DNA of 64,000 bases from Paenibacillus thiaminolyticus (GTDB lineage Bacteria > Bacillota > Bacilli > Paenibacillales > Paenibacillaceae), in the NCBI RefSeq assembly GCF_007066085.1, contig NZ_CP041405.1:1054001-1118000 (forward strand). Reading direction: 5' to 3'. Positions 32,779-42,238 of the stretch are shown here, one piece after another; the first letter of the stretch is position 1; every line of letters begins with the position of its first letter. Both the position numbers and the translations under genes were made by a program. Under the pieces are notes generated by a model that did not search any database, was not told the origin of the DNA, and worked only from the letters and a program-made list of their open reading frames with translations.

Positions 32779-34341
32779 TCACGCTTTGACCGCGCCTTCC
32801 TTCCGGATGGCCCATGTCTGGCGGATATCTGCGCGCTCATTCCACCGCCAGGCCGAATCGATGCGGCGGGCCAAGGAGCGGATGAGGGCCTGCTCCCGCT
32901 CGCTCCCGGTTCCACCTCCGGCAGAGACGGCTTCATACTCCAGCGCGGCCAGCAGCCCCTGCACCGCGGCCCGGGCAATCGGACGCAGCTCCTCCGCCGG
33001 CCGGCCGGCGTGATAGGCCCGGATGACACGGTCGCGCAGACTGTCGCGCCGCTTCAAGCGATGACTGTGCCTGACGGCCGCGTTCATCAGGGCCAGCACT
33101 TCCTGCGCCAGATCGGGCGAGAACAGGAAGCTGGGCAGCGTCCGGTATTCGAAGCCGCCGGCCCCGCCATGCTCCTGCAGGCGGACGTCGCCGAACGTTC
33201 CGTAGCGAGGCCGCCGTGACGCGCCGGACGGGTCCTCCAAGGCGGCTACCGGCACGGCGACATAAGTATCCAGCACCCGCACGAGCTCGGACGTCAGCGG
33301 CAGCCCGCTCAGATGGATATGTCCGCCGAGCGGGAAACGGCCGAGCGGCAGGCCGCCGGCAAGCCACTCCAGCGCGGCGCCTTCCTCCGCCGCTTCGAGG
33401 CTGCGGCGGGCTTCCGCCATCGCGGCGGCGATATTGCGCACGAGCTGCGCGGGACTCGGGGCAGGATCGGGCCGCAGCTCCATCAGCGGGAAGCGCACCT
33501 GCCCCCCGATGCGCACCGCATCGCAGCCCGCCCGGCCGCCCCGTGGCAGATAGCGGCTCGCCGCAATTAGCTTGCGCCGGCGCGCATCGTGCAGCACGAG
33601 CTCCGCATCGAGCCCCAGCAGGAGCGAGCCCGGCCGGGCGCGGGCAGACTGCTGTTCGGCGGCCGCCTTGGCCCAGGAAGCGGCGTAGCGCTCCAGCACC
33701 CATGCCGGGAGGGGCGCCGGAACGGGCTCTACCCGCTCGATGGCGTCGCCGGGGCGGGGCTCCTCCAGGACGCCTGCGGGCGCATCGGCCTCTTCGGCGG
33801 CGGGGCAGCAGCGGAGCGTGACCGCCCCCGTGTCGCGGCCGAGCGCATATACCGCCCGCACAGCGAGCCGGGCCAGCCGCAGGTAGGGCGGCCGCTTCCA
33901 ATCGTCCAGCAGGCGGTAGAAATAGCCGCCGGACGGCGCCTGGAAGCATTGCGCCGCCGCGACCGCTTCAAGCTGGCTCACCCAGAAGCAGAGCGTGCGC
34001 ACGAAGCCGGGGCCGGACGGCTCGCTTCCCGGCTCGTCGTCCCAGGCGGCCCTGTCCAGCACGGGCAGTCCCCACAGCCGCAGCCGGTCCCGCATCGCAG
34101 GCCCGCTCCATGACCCGGCATGGCGGTTCAAAATCATCCGCTTGGCGCCAGCGGAGCCAATGCCAGCCGCCGCGTCCGGCAGGCGGGCGGCATCAGGCGC
34201 CTGCAGCCAGAGGACATCGACGCCCGGCGGCGCTTCGGCTGCCTTCGGACGCAGCGCTGCGGCATAACGCCGCCATTGACGATATCCGGCGGCATGATCG
34301 GTATACAGACAGACACCGCCGCCCAATTCCAGACGTTGCAT
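32779..34341 (-). CDS. phiEco32-type COOH-NH2 ligase (amidoligase-like) protein
   Basis: 520 residues. The C-terminal half resembles the putative amidoligases first described around phage phiEco32, relatives of glutamine synthetase/gamma-GCS ligases: GLDAELVLHDARRR near 244, FPLMELRPDPAPS near 283, GGHIHLSGLPL near 340, and YGTFGDVRLQ followed by GFEYRTLPSFL near 385. These supply the expected Glu/His metal and nucleotide ligands. The N-terminal half (1-230) is Ala/Arg-rich and unrecognised. It starts 62 bp after a terminator and ends 61 bp before mutS. Its position next to cotE suggests a spore-coat or peptide-modifying role, which is inference. Confidence 0.7.
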   Translation of the reverse strand: MQRLELGGGVCLYTDHAAGYRQWRRYAAALRPKAAEAPPGVDVLWLQAPDAARLPDAAAGIGSAGAKRMILNRHAGSWSGPAMRDRLRLWGLPVLDRAAWDDEPGSEPSGPGFVRTLCFWVSQLEAVAAAQCFQAPSGGYFYRLLDDWKRPPYLRLARLAVRAVYALGRDTGAVTLRCCPAAEEADAPAGVLEEPRPGDAIERVEPVPAPLPAWVLERYAASWAKAAAEQQSARARPGSLLLGLDAELVLHDARRRKLIAASRYLPRGGRAGCDAVRIGGQVRFPLMELRPDPAPSPAQLVRNIAAAMAEARRSLEAAEEGAALEWLAGGLPLGRFPLGGHIHLSGLPLTSELVRVLDTYVAVPVAALEDPSGASRRPRYGTFGDVRLQEHGGAGGFEYRTLPSFLFSPDLAQEVLALMNAAVRHSHRLKRRDSLRDRVIRAYHAGRPAEELRPIARAAVQGLLAALEYEAVSAGGGTGSEREQALIRSLARRIDSAWRWNERADIRQTWAIRKEGAVKA

Positions 34342-34405
34342 CGCCTCGTCCCCCGTTCATCATGATGATCCCGATTGCCTGTATGCGGCAATTCGGCAAA
34401 TTTTC

Positions 34406-34432
34406 AAAAAAAAGGAGGGCTCCCGCCCTCTT
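34406..34432 (-). terminator. cotE terminator
   Basis: GAGGGC/GCCCTC form a 6-bp stem around TCCC. On the minus strand it is followed by TTTTTTTT. It separates cotE from the amidoligase-like gene. Confidence 0.8.
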
Positions 34433-34537
34433 CGATGATGCTGCTGCTGCATATGCATAAGTATGAAGTTCAACGGATGAGGGCTTCAGGATGTTATCCG
34501 GGATATCTCCGCAGGCGGTGAGGGTCTGCGGACCTAA

Positions 34538-35098
34538 TCACAACTCCTCATCCGTTATATCCGGATCCAGATCGTCGAACTCATCGTCCTGGATGCCGAA
34601 ATCAAAGTCCTTGTCTTCGAAATCGTTGCAACCGTTCGGGCAGACGCGCACACATACCTTAGTCTCCGCTATCATCTCTACCGCGAATTCCCGCTCCACG
34701 CGAATCGTAACCCCTGTCCCTGACGAGGAGACGCTGGCCTCGACGCAATTCGGCTCTTGGATCGCCTCAGCCGCTACCTCTTCCGTCGTTCGGCGATGCT
34801 TCGGATCGACATAAGACAATCCGACCAGCTCCACGTAGGATACCGTCTCCTTGGCTACATCCGTCTGGGAATTGTTGTCGTACGAATACCAGATGTTGAT
34901 GTCATACGTGCCGATGACCTCAATTCCATCTCCGGCCCTCACCGATTCATATTGATGATTGATAATCCAGGCTCCCAGTATACTCGTCGGATGATGAGGC
35001 GGAGTGACGGTATGTGTAACGACGGAGAACTTGCGACCTTTGCCGCAGACTGCTTTCGTGATTATCTCACGGCAGTGGTGTTTATCTGAAATTGCCAT
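34538..35098 (-). CDS. cotE: CotE outer spore coat morphogenetic protein
   Basis: 186 residues. CREIITKAVCGKGRKFSVVT and SILGAWIINHQYESVRAGDG match CotE, which organises the outer coat around the forespore. NIWYSYDNNSQTDVAKETVS is another conserved block. The C-terminal tail is very acidic (DFEDKDFDFGIQDDEFDDLD), as in Bacillus CotE. The start at MAISDKHH is set by GGAGGAGG 7 bp upstream. In B. subtilis cotE is next to mutSL, an order kept here apart from one inserted gene. Confidence 0.92.
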   Translation of the reverse strand: MAISDKHHCREIITKAVCGKGRKFSVVTHTVTPPHHPTSILGAWIINHQYESVRAGDGIEVIGTYDINIWYSYDNNSQTDVAKETVSYVELVGLSYVDPKHRRTTEEVAAEAIQEPNCVEASVSSSGTGVTIRVEREFAVEMIAETKVCVRVCPNGCNDFEDKDFDFGIQDDEFDDLDPDITDEEL

Positions 35099-35128
35099 CG
35101 TGTGGACCTCCTCCATACAATCATTCAA

Positions 35129-35491
35129 TAAAGTGTATGCAGGACGTGGGCGAATGTTGAATAGACAGATTTAAATATAGAGAAAAAAGATATATGCTTC
35201 GGAATCCAGCTTCTATACCGAAGCGGCGCGGGCGCTGCGCCAGCGGTCATATCATGATGTCGCGCCGGAGATATGCGGCTCGCGGCCGCCGCGCTTCTCC
35301 TTATTGCCGACGGAGATTCTAGCGATGCGGCATTTCCGGGAACCGCCGATTTCTACCGCGCCTGCACTTCTTCCACTATTCCATCCTTTTGCGAACATAG
35401 CGAGCAAGAAAGAGAGAGTCCGTTCCGCACCGTCATACATAGTATATCTTTATGATGGAAGAGACTGTCCGCATGCCACCGGCAGGCCAAT
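35129..35491. other. Non-coding gap between cotE and the exporter gene
   Basis: No supported gene. The right half is GC-rich and has only short open frames without ribosome binding sites. The AT-rich part at 35165-35195 probably holds the cotE promoter, but I cannot assign a sigma factor. Confidence 0.4.
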
Positions 35492-36478
35492 TCAGGCGGC
35501 CAGTTGTTTTTTTTGTTTGTCCTTTTTTGCGATCTTCAGGAAGCTGTACAGTTCGCGATTCAGCTGCAGCACTGCGGAGCGGACTTCGAATTCCTGCCGC
35601 GTCGCCGGCAGATCCATCGCCCGGAACAGCCCCTCCAGCTCCAGCAGCAGCTGTTCGGTCTTGCCCGTATAGTGCGGCTCCTTCACGTCGCGGCTGAGCT
35701 GATCGAATAGCTTGGCCACCAACAGACATTGCGGAAGCTGCTCATATACCTGCGAGATAAGCTGCATCATATTTTGCACATGGTCGAGCTGCGTCTTGCG
35801 CATATAGAAATAGACCAGCCACCGTTCGTCCTCCCGCACGTCGTCGGAACGAAGCAGCAAATTTTCAAGCGCCCGGGAGGCGAGCCGGATGCCTTCGTCG
35901 GCCGAGGCGTTCGCCTCGATAATTTCGCGCCCGTCCCATGCGTATGAGGGATCGCGGAGACAGCGGCTGATCTGCTGAAAAATGCGGGAGAAGCGCTCGT
36001 CGACATCACTCCGAATCCGAACGAGCTTATCTTCCTCGCTCGGCATGTAAATCAGATTGACCAGGGACGCGGAACCGAGGCCGACGAGCAGCAGCACGAC
36101 CTCATTGAGCACCCCCGTTAGCGTCAAAGTGCCTGCGCCATAAATATGGAAGGTGACGACCGAACTCGTCACAATGCCTTCTTTGAAATTGAGCCGTACA
36201 ATGACCGGAAAAGCCAACAATATGTATAAAGCCAGTACCCACAGATGAAAGCCGAGCAGTCCGAACAGAAGCGACGCCATAAGCAGTCCGACGAGCGAGG
36301 CGAAAAAGCGGGCCGAGACGGTCTGGATGCTCCGCTTCCGCGTCACATCGACTCCCAAAATAGCCAACAGGCCCGCACCGAGCGGGTTGGGGCTTCCTAT
36401 CAGCCCAGCTGTAATGATCGCGCAGATCGAGGCGATTGCCGTCTTGATGACACGAATGCCGACAAATCGGAAAATCAT
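35492..36478 (-). CDS. Aromatic acid exporter-like membrane protein (ArAE/FUSC family)
   Basis: About 328 residues. The N-terminal half has four to six membrane segments (VIKTAIASICAIITAGLIGS, GAGLLAILGVDVTRKRS and following). The C-terminal half is a long soluble helical domain (residues about 160-328) with the ArAE_1_C look. A Lys/Gln-rich end (KKDKQKKQLAA) closes it. The substrate is unknown. It starts at MIFRFVGIRV, since AAGGAG lies 8 bp upstream. It is a single-gene unit. Confidence 0.8.
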   Translation of the reverse strand: MIFRFVGIRVIKTAIASICAIITAGLIGSPNPLGAGLLAILGVDVTRKRSIQTVSARFFASLVGLLMASLLFGLLGFHLWVLALYILLAFPVIVRLNFKEGIVTSSVVTFHIYGAGTLTLTGVLNEVVLLLVGLGSASLVNLIYMPSEEDKLVRIRSDVDERFSRIFQQISRCLRDPSYAWDGREIIEANASADEGIRLASRALENLLLRSDDVREDERWLVYFYMRKTQLDHVQNMMQLISQVYEQLPQCLLVAKLFDQLSRDVKEPHYTGKTEQLLLELEGLFRAMDLPATRQEFEVRSAVLQLNRELYSFLKIAKKDKQKKQLAA

Positions 36479-36623
36479 AGAAATGCTCCTTGCTGTAAAA
36501 GGATTAGGTAGACTTTCATTATAATCTACAATCCCCTTGCATACCAAACATTTCGTGGTGATCGGACTTCACCGCCGGAGAGGGCGGCAGCGTTGTTCCG
36601 CACTCCACCTGCCGCCCTGCGGC

Positions 36624-37463
36624 TTACGATCGGTTCAACCATGCCCGTTCCAGATAGGCGACTCCCTGGTACATCAAGGTCGCCACCACGGCGATAATGA
36701 CCAAAGACGCCATCACCAAAGTGAAATTGAACACCTGGAAGCCATAAATAATCAAATAGCCGAGTCCGATCTTGGAGACGAGAAATTCTCCTACGATAAC
36801 GCCGACCCAGGCCAATCCGACATTCACCTTCAGCGTCGATACGATTGCCGGGAAGGAGGCCGGCAGGATGACTTTGCTGAAAATGACGCTTTTGCCTCCG
36901 CCGAACACCCGCACGACCTTAATATAATTCGGGTCGACCTCCCGGAAGCTGTTGTATACGACGATCGTCGTGATGATGACCGTGATCGATAACGTCGTGG
37001 CGACGATTGCCGCGAAGCCAGCTCCGAAGCCAACGATGAAGAGCGGCCCAAGCGCCACCTTCGGCATGCTGTTGAAGACGACCATGTACGGATCCAACAC
37101 TCGTGCCAGGAAGTCCGACCGCCAGATCACGACGGCCAGCAGCGTGCCGAATAACGTCCCCAGCACAAACCCGGCAACCGTCTCCCCGACCGTCATCCCG
37201 AGATGCGGCCAGATCGACCCGTCGGCAAAGTCCTGCACAATCTGCTCCCATACCTTGCTTGGATAGCTGAACAGCAGCACGTCGATCCATTTCATGCGGC
37301 CGGCCAGCTCCCACAGTCCAACGCAAGCGATGAGAATAGCCGTTTGGGTAAGCAAGACGATCCAGGTCCTTTTCCGGCGGTCGGCCCGATAGCGCGAATA
37401 TGTCCGTGCGAGCAACTGACTGGATTCCTCGGCCGCTCTGTTTATCTCAGTTCCGCTCTGCAT
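36624..37463 (-). CDS. ABC importer permease (SsuC/TauC type)
   Basis: About 279 residues with six hydrophobic segments. The loop ALGPLFIVGFGAGFAAIVAT carries a version of the EAA motif that touches the ATPase. The sequence GSIWPHLGMTVGETVAGFVL is typical of the sulfonate/nitrate/taurine and HMP permeases. The start MQSGTEIN has AAGGAGG upstream and overlaps the ATPase gene by 17 bp. The operon order is substrate-binding protein, ATPase, permease. Confidence 0.85.
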   Translation of the reverse strand: MQSGTEINRAAEESSQLLARTYSRYRADRRKRTWIVLLTQTAILIACVGLWELAGRMKWIDVLLFSYPSKVWEQIVQDFADGSIWPHLGMTVGETVAGFVLGTLFGTLLAVVIWRSDFLARVLDPYMVVFNSMPKVALGPLFIVGFGAGFAAIVATTLSITVIITTIVVYNSFREVDPNYIKVVRVFGGGKSVIFSKVILPASFPAIVSTLKVNVGLAWVGVIVGEFLVSKIGLGYLIIYGFQVFNFTLVMASLVIIAVVATLMYQGVAYLERAWLNRS

Positions 37464-38244
37464 GTTCGCCCTCCTTTCCGTCCGATGCCTCCAGCTCTTT
37501 CCACAGCTCATGGAACATCTCGTTGAAGCCGGGCTGCTCTCTGGCAAAGAAGGGCTGCGCCTCCCGTATCGCATCCGGGATAGTGAAGGCTTTGCGCATG
37601 CTGCCGGGATCGCGATTGAGCACGATCACCCGGTCGCTGACCGCAATGGCCTCCGACAGATCGTGCGTTACCAGCACGGCGGTCTTCCGCCGGGCCTTCA
37701 ATGTATCGACGACCAGATCCTCCAGCTGCAGCTTCGTCTGATAATCGAGCGCGGAGAACGGTTCATCCAGCAAGAGCAGCTCCGGCGAGGTCGCCAGCGT
37801 CCGCACGAGCGCGACCCGCTGCCGCATGCCTCCGGACAGCTGATGCGGATATGACGCTTCCGTACCGCCCAATCCCATTCCGTTCAGTAAATCCCGCACC
37901 AGCTCCTCCGATTCCCGATTCCACCGCTTCGTCAGCTCAAGGCCGAGGCTCGCATTTTCCAGAATCGTGCGCCACGGATACAAATAGTCGCTTTGCAGCA
38001 TGTAACCGACCCGCGGCGAAGGTCCCGCGACCGCATTGCCATAGACGCGGACGCTGCCATGCGTCGGCTCCAGCAGCCCGGCAATAATGGAGAGGATCGT
38101 CGTCTTGCCACAGCCGCTCGGCCCGACCAGACTGACGAATTCCCCCGGCATAATCATGACGGACAGCCGCTCAATCGCAAGCTTCGCTTCGCGTTCCGTC
38201 ACATAGACATGAGTGACTTGAGACATTTCTACCGCTGGGATCAC
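37447..38244 (-). CDS. ABC importer ATPase (SsuB/TauB type)
   Basis: 265 residues. Walker A is GPSGCGKTTILS, Q-loop MLQSDYLYPW, signature LSGGMRQRVAL, Walker B LLLDEPFSALD, and the H-loop LVTHDLSEA. Sequence and length fit the nitrate/sulfonate/taurine group. It is 29 bp downstream of the substrate-binding protein gene. Confidence 0.9.
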   Translation of the reverse strand: MIPAVEMSQVTHVYVTEREAKLAIERLSVMIMPGEFVSLVGPSGCGKTTILSIIAGLLEPTHGSVRVYGNAVAGPSPRVGYMLQSDYLYPWRTILENASLGLELTKRWNRESEELVRDLLNGMGLGGTEASYPHQLSGGMRQRVALVRTLATSPELLLLDEPFSALDYQTKLQLEDLVVDTLKARRKTAVLVTHDLSEAIAVSDRVIVLNRDPGSMRKAFTIPDAIREAQPFFAREQPGFNEMFHELWKELEASDGKEGEHAERN

Positions 38245-38273
38245 GCGTCCGCCTCCTTCATTCTGTCCGTCAG

Positions 38274-39281
38274 CTACTTCACCTGCCGCTTGGCTTCCTC
38301 CGCAAATTCATTATTGACGATCCGGCCATACTCGATCCGTTCTTTCAATTCGCCCGCCGAGTCGAGCACATCCAGCAGATTGCTCCACTCCTTATCGTCC
38401 AGCACCGGATCGGCCGCGAAGGAGCCCTGTTCCTTATACCGCTTCACCGAGCTGACGACAATGTCCCGATCCGTATCCTTGAAGAACGGCATAATAACAT
38501 CGGCGATCGCTTCCGGCGATTCCGACTCCACCCACTTCTGCGCCTTATAGACCGCATTGGTGAACTTCTGAGCCGCTTCCTTGTTCTTCGTCAGATAGCT
38601 CTGCTTCGTCATGAAGACCGTATACGGCAGCAGTCCGCTCTCCACGCCGAACGAAGCGACGACCGCCCCTTTTCCTTCCTTCTCGAAAATGGACGCCTGC
38701 GGTTCGAACAGCTGCACGTACTCCCCTGTGCCCGAAGCGAATGCAGAGGCGACGTTGGCAAAATCAATATTTTGAATCAGCTCCAGATCGCCGTGCGGAT
38801 CGATGCCATGCTTTTTCAGCGTGAACTCGCCAGCCATTTGCGGCATGCCGCCTTTGCGCTGTCCGAGGAACACCTTGCCCTTCAGATCATTCCAATCGAA
38901 GGTGCCTTCGGCATGGCGTGCCATCAGGAACGTGCCATCGGTCTGCGTCAGCTGCGAGAAGTTGATCACCGGGTCTTCCGCTCCTTGCTGCGCGACATAG
39001 ACTGACGTCTCCGAGCCGACAAGCGCGACGTCGATCGCTCCGGAGAGCAGCGCCGTCATCGTCTTGTCTCCCCCGAACGTCGTCTGCAGCTCCACCTCCA
39101 GTCCCTCTGCCTCGAAAAATCCTTTGCCCATCGCGACATATTCTGGCGCATAAAAGATCGACCGGGTCACTTCCCCGACCTTCACCTTCATTTTGTCACT
39201 TTTGCCTCCGCAAGCCCCCAGCACTGCCGAGCACAGCAGCAGCACGGCGAGCACGGTGAAGCCAAGCCGTCTATGCTTCAT
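38274..39281 (-). CDS. ABC importer substrate-binding lipoprotein
   Basis: About 335 residues. The signal peptide ends at lipobox VLGACGG. The NMT1/SsuA-like body has YAPEYVAMGKGFFEAEGLEV and LLSGAIDVALVGSETSVYVA, typical of periplasmic-binding proteins for sulfonates, nitrate or thiamine precursors. I cannot decide the ligand: no TPP riboswitch or sulfonate monooxygenase gene is nearby. Start MKHRRLGF is supported by GAGGAGGG. Confidence 0.85.
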   Translation of the reverse strand: MKHRRLGFTVLAVLLLCSAVLGACGGKSDKMKVKVGEVTRSIFYAPEYVAMGKGFFEAEGLEVELQTTFGGDKTMTALLSGAIDVALVGSETSVYVAQQGAEDPVINFSQLTQTDGTFLMARHAEGTFDWNDLKGKVFLGQRKGGMPQMAGEFTLKKHGIDPHGDLELIQNIDFANVASAFASGTGEYVQLFEPQASIFEKEGKGAVVASFGVESGLLPYTVFMTKQSYLTKNKEAAQKFTNAVYKAQKWVESESPEAIADVIMPFFKDTDRDIVVSSVKRYKEQGSFAADPVLDDKEWSNLLDVLDSAGELKERIEYGRIVNNEFAEEAKRQVK

Positions 39282-39433
39282 CGAATGATCCCTCCTCTGC
39301 GGGTAAAATAAAAACCGTTGCTCCGCTCCTGCTCCCGCTGTCCTTCCAGCCGTGCCGGCCCGGCCGCCGGAGATCATGTTCACGGATATTGCATCGTATG
39401 CAGGCGGTGAATAAATGGTTATTCGCACAGCAC

Positions 39434-39476
39434 GAAGAAGCCGCATCATTCCCTTGCGGGATGACGCGGCTTCTTC
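39434..39476 (-). terminator. Strong hairpin after the M32 carboxypeptidase gene
   Basis: GAAGAAGCCGC (39434-39444) pairs with GCGGCTTCTTC (39466-39476), with an inner CATTCCC/GGGATG stem. There is no long T-run, so termination is likely but not certain. Confidence 0.6.
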
Positions 39477-39510
39477 GCGAGCTCGGTTCGTTGCCGTTTT
39501 CAATTATAGA

Positions 39511-41028
39511 TTACAGGCTATATACATCCTTCATTTTAGCCGACAAGTAATCGACCAAATATTGCGGGTTCAACGCTTCCCCCGTCACCTGCATCACGAT
39601 CTCGGCAGGCGTAAGCAGCTTGCCGTGCTGATAAATGCGCTCGGTCAGCCACTCCTTAATCGCCAGCAGCTCGCCGCTGGCGATCCGGTCCTCCACATCC
39701 GGCATGCCTCGATGCAGCGCATGCATGAACTGAGCCGCATACATATTGCCGAGCGAATAAGACGGGAAGTAGCCGAATCCGCCGCCCGACCAATGGACAT
39801 CCTGAAGCACGCCTTCTCCCGCATGCTTCGGACGAACGCCAAGATACGATTCATACTTATCATTCCATACATCCGGAAGATCGTCCACGGACAAGCCTTC
39901 GTTGAACAGCATTTTCTCGATTTCATAGCGGATAATAATATGTAGGTTATAAGTGACTTCGTCCGCTTCAATCCGGATCAGCGACGGCTCCACCCGGTTC
40001 ACCGCCCGGTACACCATCTCGTCGGTCACTTGTCCGAGCTGGAACGGGAAGGTCTGCTGCACCTGTCCATAGTATCTTGACCAGAAGGCGCGGCTCCGCC
40101 CAATCAGATTTTCCCAGAAGCGCGACTGGGATTCATGAATCCCCATCGAGGTGCCGGACGCCAGCGGCGTGCCTGCGTATTTTCCGCTAATATTTTGCTC
40201 GTACAGCGCATGTCCGCCTTCATGAAGCGAGCTGAATATCGCATCGGCCATATCATGCGTCTTATAATGCGTCGTAATCCGCACATCGCCCGGATTGAGC
40301 CCGATCGCGAACGGATGAACGCTCTCGTCGAGTCGGCCGGCATCGAAATCGTAGCCGATCTCCTTCAGCAAGTAATGGCTGATCGCCTTTTGCCCTTCAA
40401 TCGGGAACTCCTGGAAGAGAAAATCCGCGGCCGGCTGCTTGCCGGAGGCTTGGACCGACTGCACGAGCGGAACGAGCTGATCCCGGAGCCGTCCGAATAT
40501 TGAATCCAGCTTGGCTACCGTCATATCCGGCTCATAGGCGTCCAGCAGCGTATCATAGCGCGTATCCCGCACGCCCCAGTAATCGATGAATTGCTGGGTC
40601 TTCGCTACGATGTCCCGCAAGTACGGCTTGAACGATTCGTAATCTCCCTTTTGCTTCGCATCCTCCCACAGCGTCTCGGCATGAGAGGTCAGCACGACAT
40701 ACTCCTGATGAAGCTTCGGCGGGATAAGCCGGCTGCGATTGTATTCCTTGCGGGCGTCCTTCACCATTTTGCGATCCGCCTGACTCAACGAATCGAGCAT
40801 GCCAGGCTGCTCCAATTCATCCAGACAGTTCCCCATCTCTGGAGAGACGGACAGTGAGAACATCTCTGCCGCCAGCGCGCCGATGGCGTGGGCCCGCTGC
40901 TCCGCCCCTTTGCGCGGGGCGCCTGTCCGCAGATCCCACTGCATGAGGCCCAACGCTTCCTCATAACTTTTCATTTTCGTCAACATATCGTGAAATTGCT
41001 CCAACACCGGATGTTCGTTTGTGCTCAT
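39511..41028 (-). CDS. Carboxypeptidase, M32 family
   Basis: 505 residues. The metallopeptidase motif HEGGHALYEQ near 267 supplies two His and the catalytic Glu, and HESQSRFWENLIGRS near 295 gives the third ligand. This matches thermostable carboxypeptidase 1 (M32), which trims C-terminal residues in the cytoplasm. The ATG of MSTNEHPV is preferred to a TTG two codons earlier, as AGGTGAG is nearer the right distance. Confidence 0.92.
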   Translation of the reverse strand: MSTNEHPVLEQFHDMLTKMKSYEEALGLMQWDLRTGAPRKGAEQRAHAIGALAAEMFSLSVSPEMGNCLDELEQPGMLDSLSQADRKMVKDARKEYNRSRLIPPKLHQEYVVLTSHAETLWEDAKQKGDYESFKPYLRDIVAKTQQFIDYWGVRDTRYDTLLDAYEPDMTVAKLDSIFGRLRDQLVPLVQSVQASGKQPAADFLFQEFPIEGQKAISHYLLKEIGYDFDAGRLDESVHPFAIGLNPGDVRITTHYKTHDMADAIFSSLHEGGHALYEQNISGKYAGTPLASGTSMGIHESQSRFWENLIGRSRAFWSRYYGQVQQTFPFQLGQVTDEMVYRAVNRVEPSLIRIEADEVTYNLHIIIRYEIEKMLFNEGLSVDDLPDVWNDKYESYLGVRPKHAGEGVLQDVHWSGGGFGYFPSYSLGNMYAAQFMHALHRGMPDVEDRIASGELLAIKEWLTERIYQHGKLLTPAEIVMQVTGEALNPQYLVDYLSAKMKDVYSL

Positions 41029-41173
41029 TTGCAAAACTCACCTCATTTTTCTTGATTCTACGGGCGCTCCTGCTGCCGTTTCCGCTCACCTCTTGATGAT
41101 ACGTGGTGTTCGGGATATAATCAACTTTCAAAAGCGGCATTCCCGCTGCAGCTCTGAAGAAGGAGTTGGTACT

Positions 41174-41548
41174 ATGTCAGTCAGCATCGAAGTGACGCCG
41201 GGAGCAGAGGAAGCGTTGAGACGGAAGCTGGACGGGCCGTCCGGCGAAGCAGGCTATATCAAGCTCATCTATGATACGGATGGATGCGGATGCGCGGTGA
41301 ACGGGGTTCCCGCCCTCTGGCTGGTGAGGGAACGGGGCGCCTGCGATGAGGACCTTCCGAATAACGCAAGCCTGCCCATGCTGCTCGGCCGCCATCAGGC
41401 TGTATTTTATGAAGATCGCATGAAGCTCGATGCCGGAGCGATTGCCGGATCCTTCGTGCTCAGCAGTCCGCAGCAGATCTATTCGACACATGTCATTTGC
41501 TCGGATCGGCGCACGGCTTCCGAGGCATCTTCAGAGGAGGAATATTGA
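41174..41548 (+). CDS. HesB/IscA-like protein (YqkB type)
   Basis: 124 residues. The beta-rich HesB-like fold is indicated by VTPGAEEALRRKLDG and IKLIYDTDGCGCAVNGVPAL. The GCGC pair may bind metal, but the three-Cys A-type carrier pattern (Cx(n)CGC) is not present, so Fe-S carrier activity is unproven. Its TGA overlaps the carbonic anhydrase ATG by one base, a tight operon. Confidence 0.75.
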   Translation: MSVSIEVTPGAEEALRRKLDGPSGEAGYIKLIYDTDGCGCAVNGVPALWLVRERGACDEDLPNNASLPMLLGRHQAVFYEDRMKLDAGAIAGSFVLSSPQQIYSTHVICSDRRTASEASSEEEY

Positions 41549-42180
41549 TGAAGAACAACATGGAATCCATTTTGGAATTCAACAAGCAATTCGTGGACAA
41601 GCGGGAATACGAGCAGTTTTTGACGAACAAGTACCCGGACAAAAAGATGGCTATTATTACCTGCATGGATACCCGGCTCGTCGAGCTGCTTCCCCGGGCG
41701 ATGAATCTGCGCAACGGCGATGCCAAAATCATCAAAAACGCGGGCGCCATTATTTCGCAGCCGTTCGGCAGCGTCGTGCGCAGCGTGCTCGTCGCCATCT
41801 ATGAGCTGGGAGCGAATGAAGTCGTCGTCGTCGGGCATTATGGATGCGGCATGACCGGGCTGAATTCCGAGGGCATTATCGAGAAGGCGAAGGCAAGAGG
41901 AGTTCAGGATGTCGTCCTGGACACGCTCACCAATTCAGGCATCAAGCTTCACCATTGGCTTCGCGGATTCGACAACGTCCATGAGGGCGTGTTGAACAGC
42001 GTGCGCATTTTGCGGAAGCACCCGCTGCTGCCGAACGATATCCCCGTGCATGGCATGGTCATTCATCCGGATACCGGCGCTCTGGAATGGGTAGCGGACG
42101 GCTACCGCTACCTGGAGGATCTCCAATCCGATCCGGAACTGGCGGACAAGGAGACGCATACCCCTTCGGCCACCCGTTGA
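41548..42180 (+). CDS. Beta-carbonic anhydrase
   Basis: 210 residues; interconverts CO2 and bicarbonate. Zinc ligands are Cys in ITCMDTRL (with its Asp-Arg dyad), and His and Cys in VVGHYGCGMTGL near 105. IIKNAGAIIS near 72 is the usual strand/loop. The form is that of the short bacterial beta class. The start is ATG 41548, just after GGAGG, overlapping the HesB-like gene's stop. Confidence 0.9.
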   Translation: MKNNMESILEFNKQFVDKREYEQFLTNKYPDKKMAIITCMDTRLVELLPRAMNLRNGDAKIIKNAGAIISQPFGSVVRSVLVAIYELGANEVVVVGHYGCGMTGLNSEGIIEKAKARGVQDVVLDTLTNSGIKLHHWLRGFDNVHEGVLNSVRILRKHPLLPNDIPVHGMVIHPDTGALEWVADGYRYLEDLQSDPELADKETHTPSATR

Positions 42181-42192
42181 TCTAACGGCGAC

Positions 42193-42235
42193 AGCTCCTG
42201 GCTCAGAACATCCGGTTCTGCTCCAGGAGCTTTCG
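42193..42235. terminator. Bidirectional terminator between cah and the COG0523 gene
   Basis: AGCTCCTGG (42193-42201) pairs with CCAGGAGCT (42223-42231) around an inner CAGAAC/GTTCTG hairpin. It lies between convergent genes. Confidence 0.75.
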
Positions 42236-42238
42236 TAG

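Noticed and set aside
35252..35440. 62-codon minus-strand frame upstream of cotE
   Set aside because: No ribosome binding site, biased composition, and no resemblance to known proteins.
38245..39433. TPP riboswitch to identify the importer substrate as a thiamine precursor
   Set aside because: No CTGAGA-containing thi-box found upstream of the substrate-binding protein gene.
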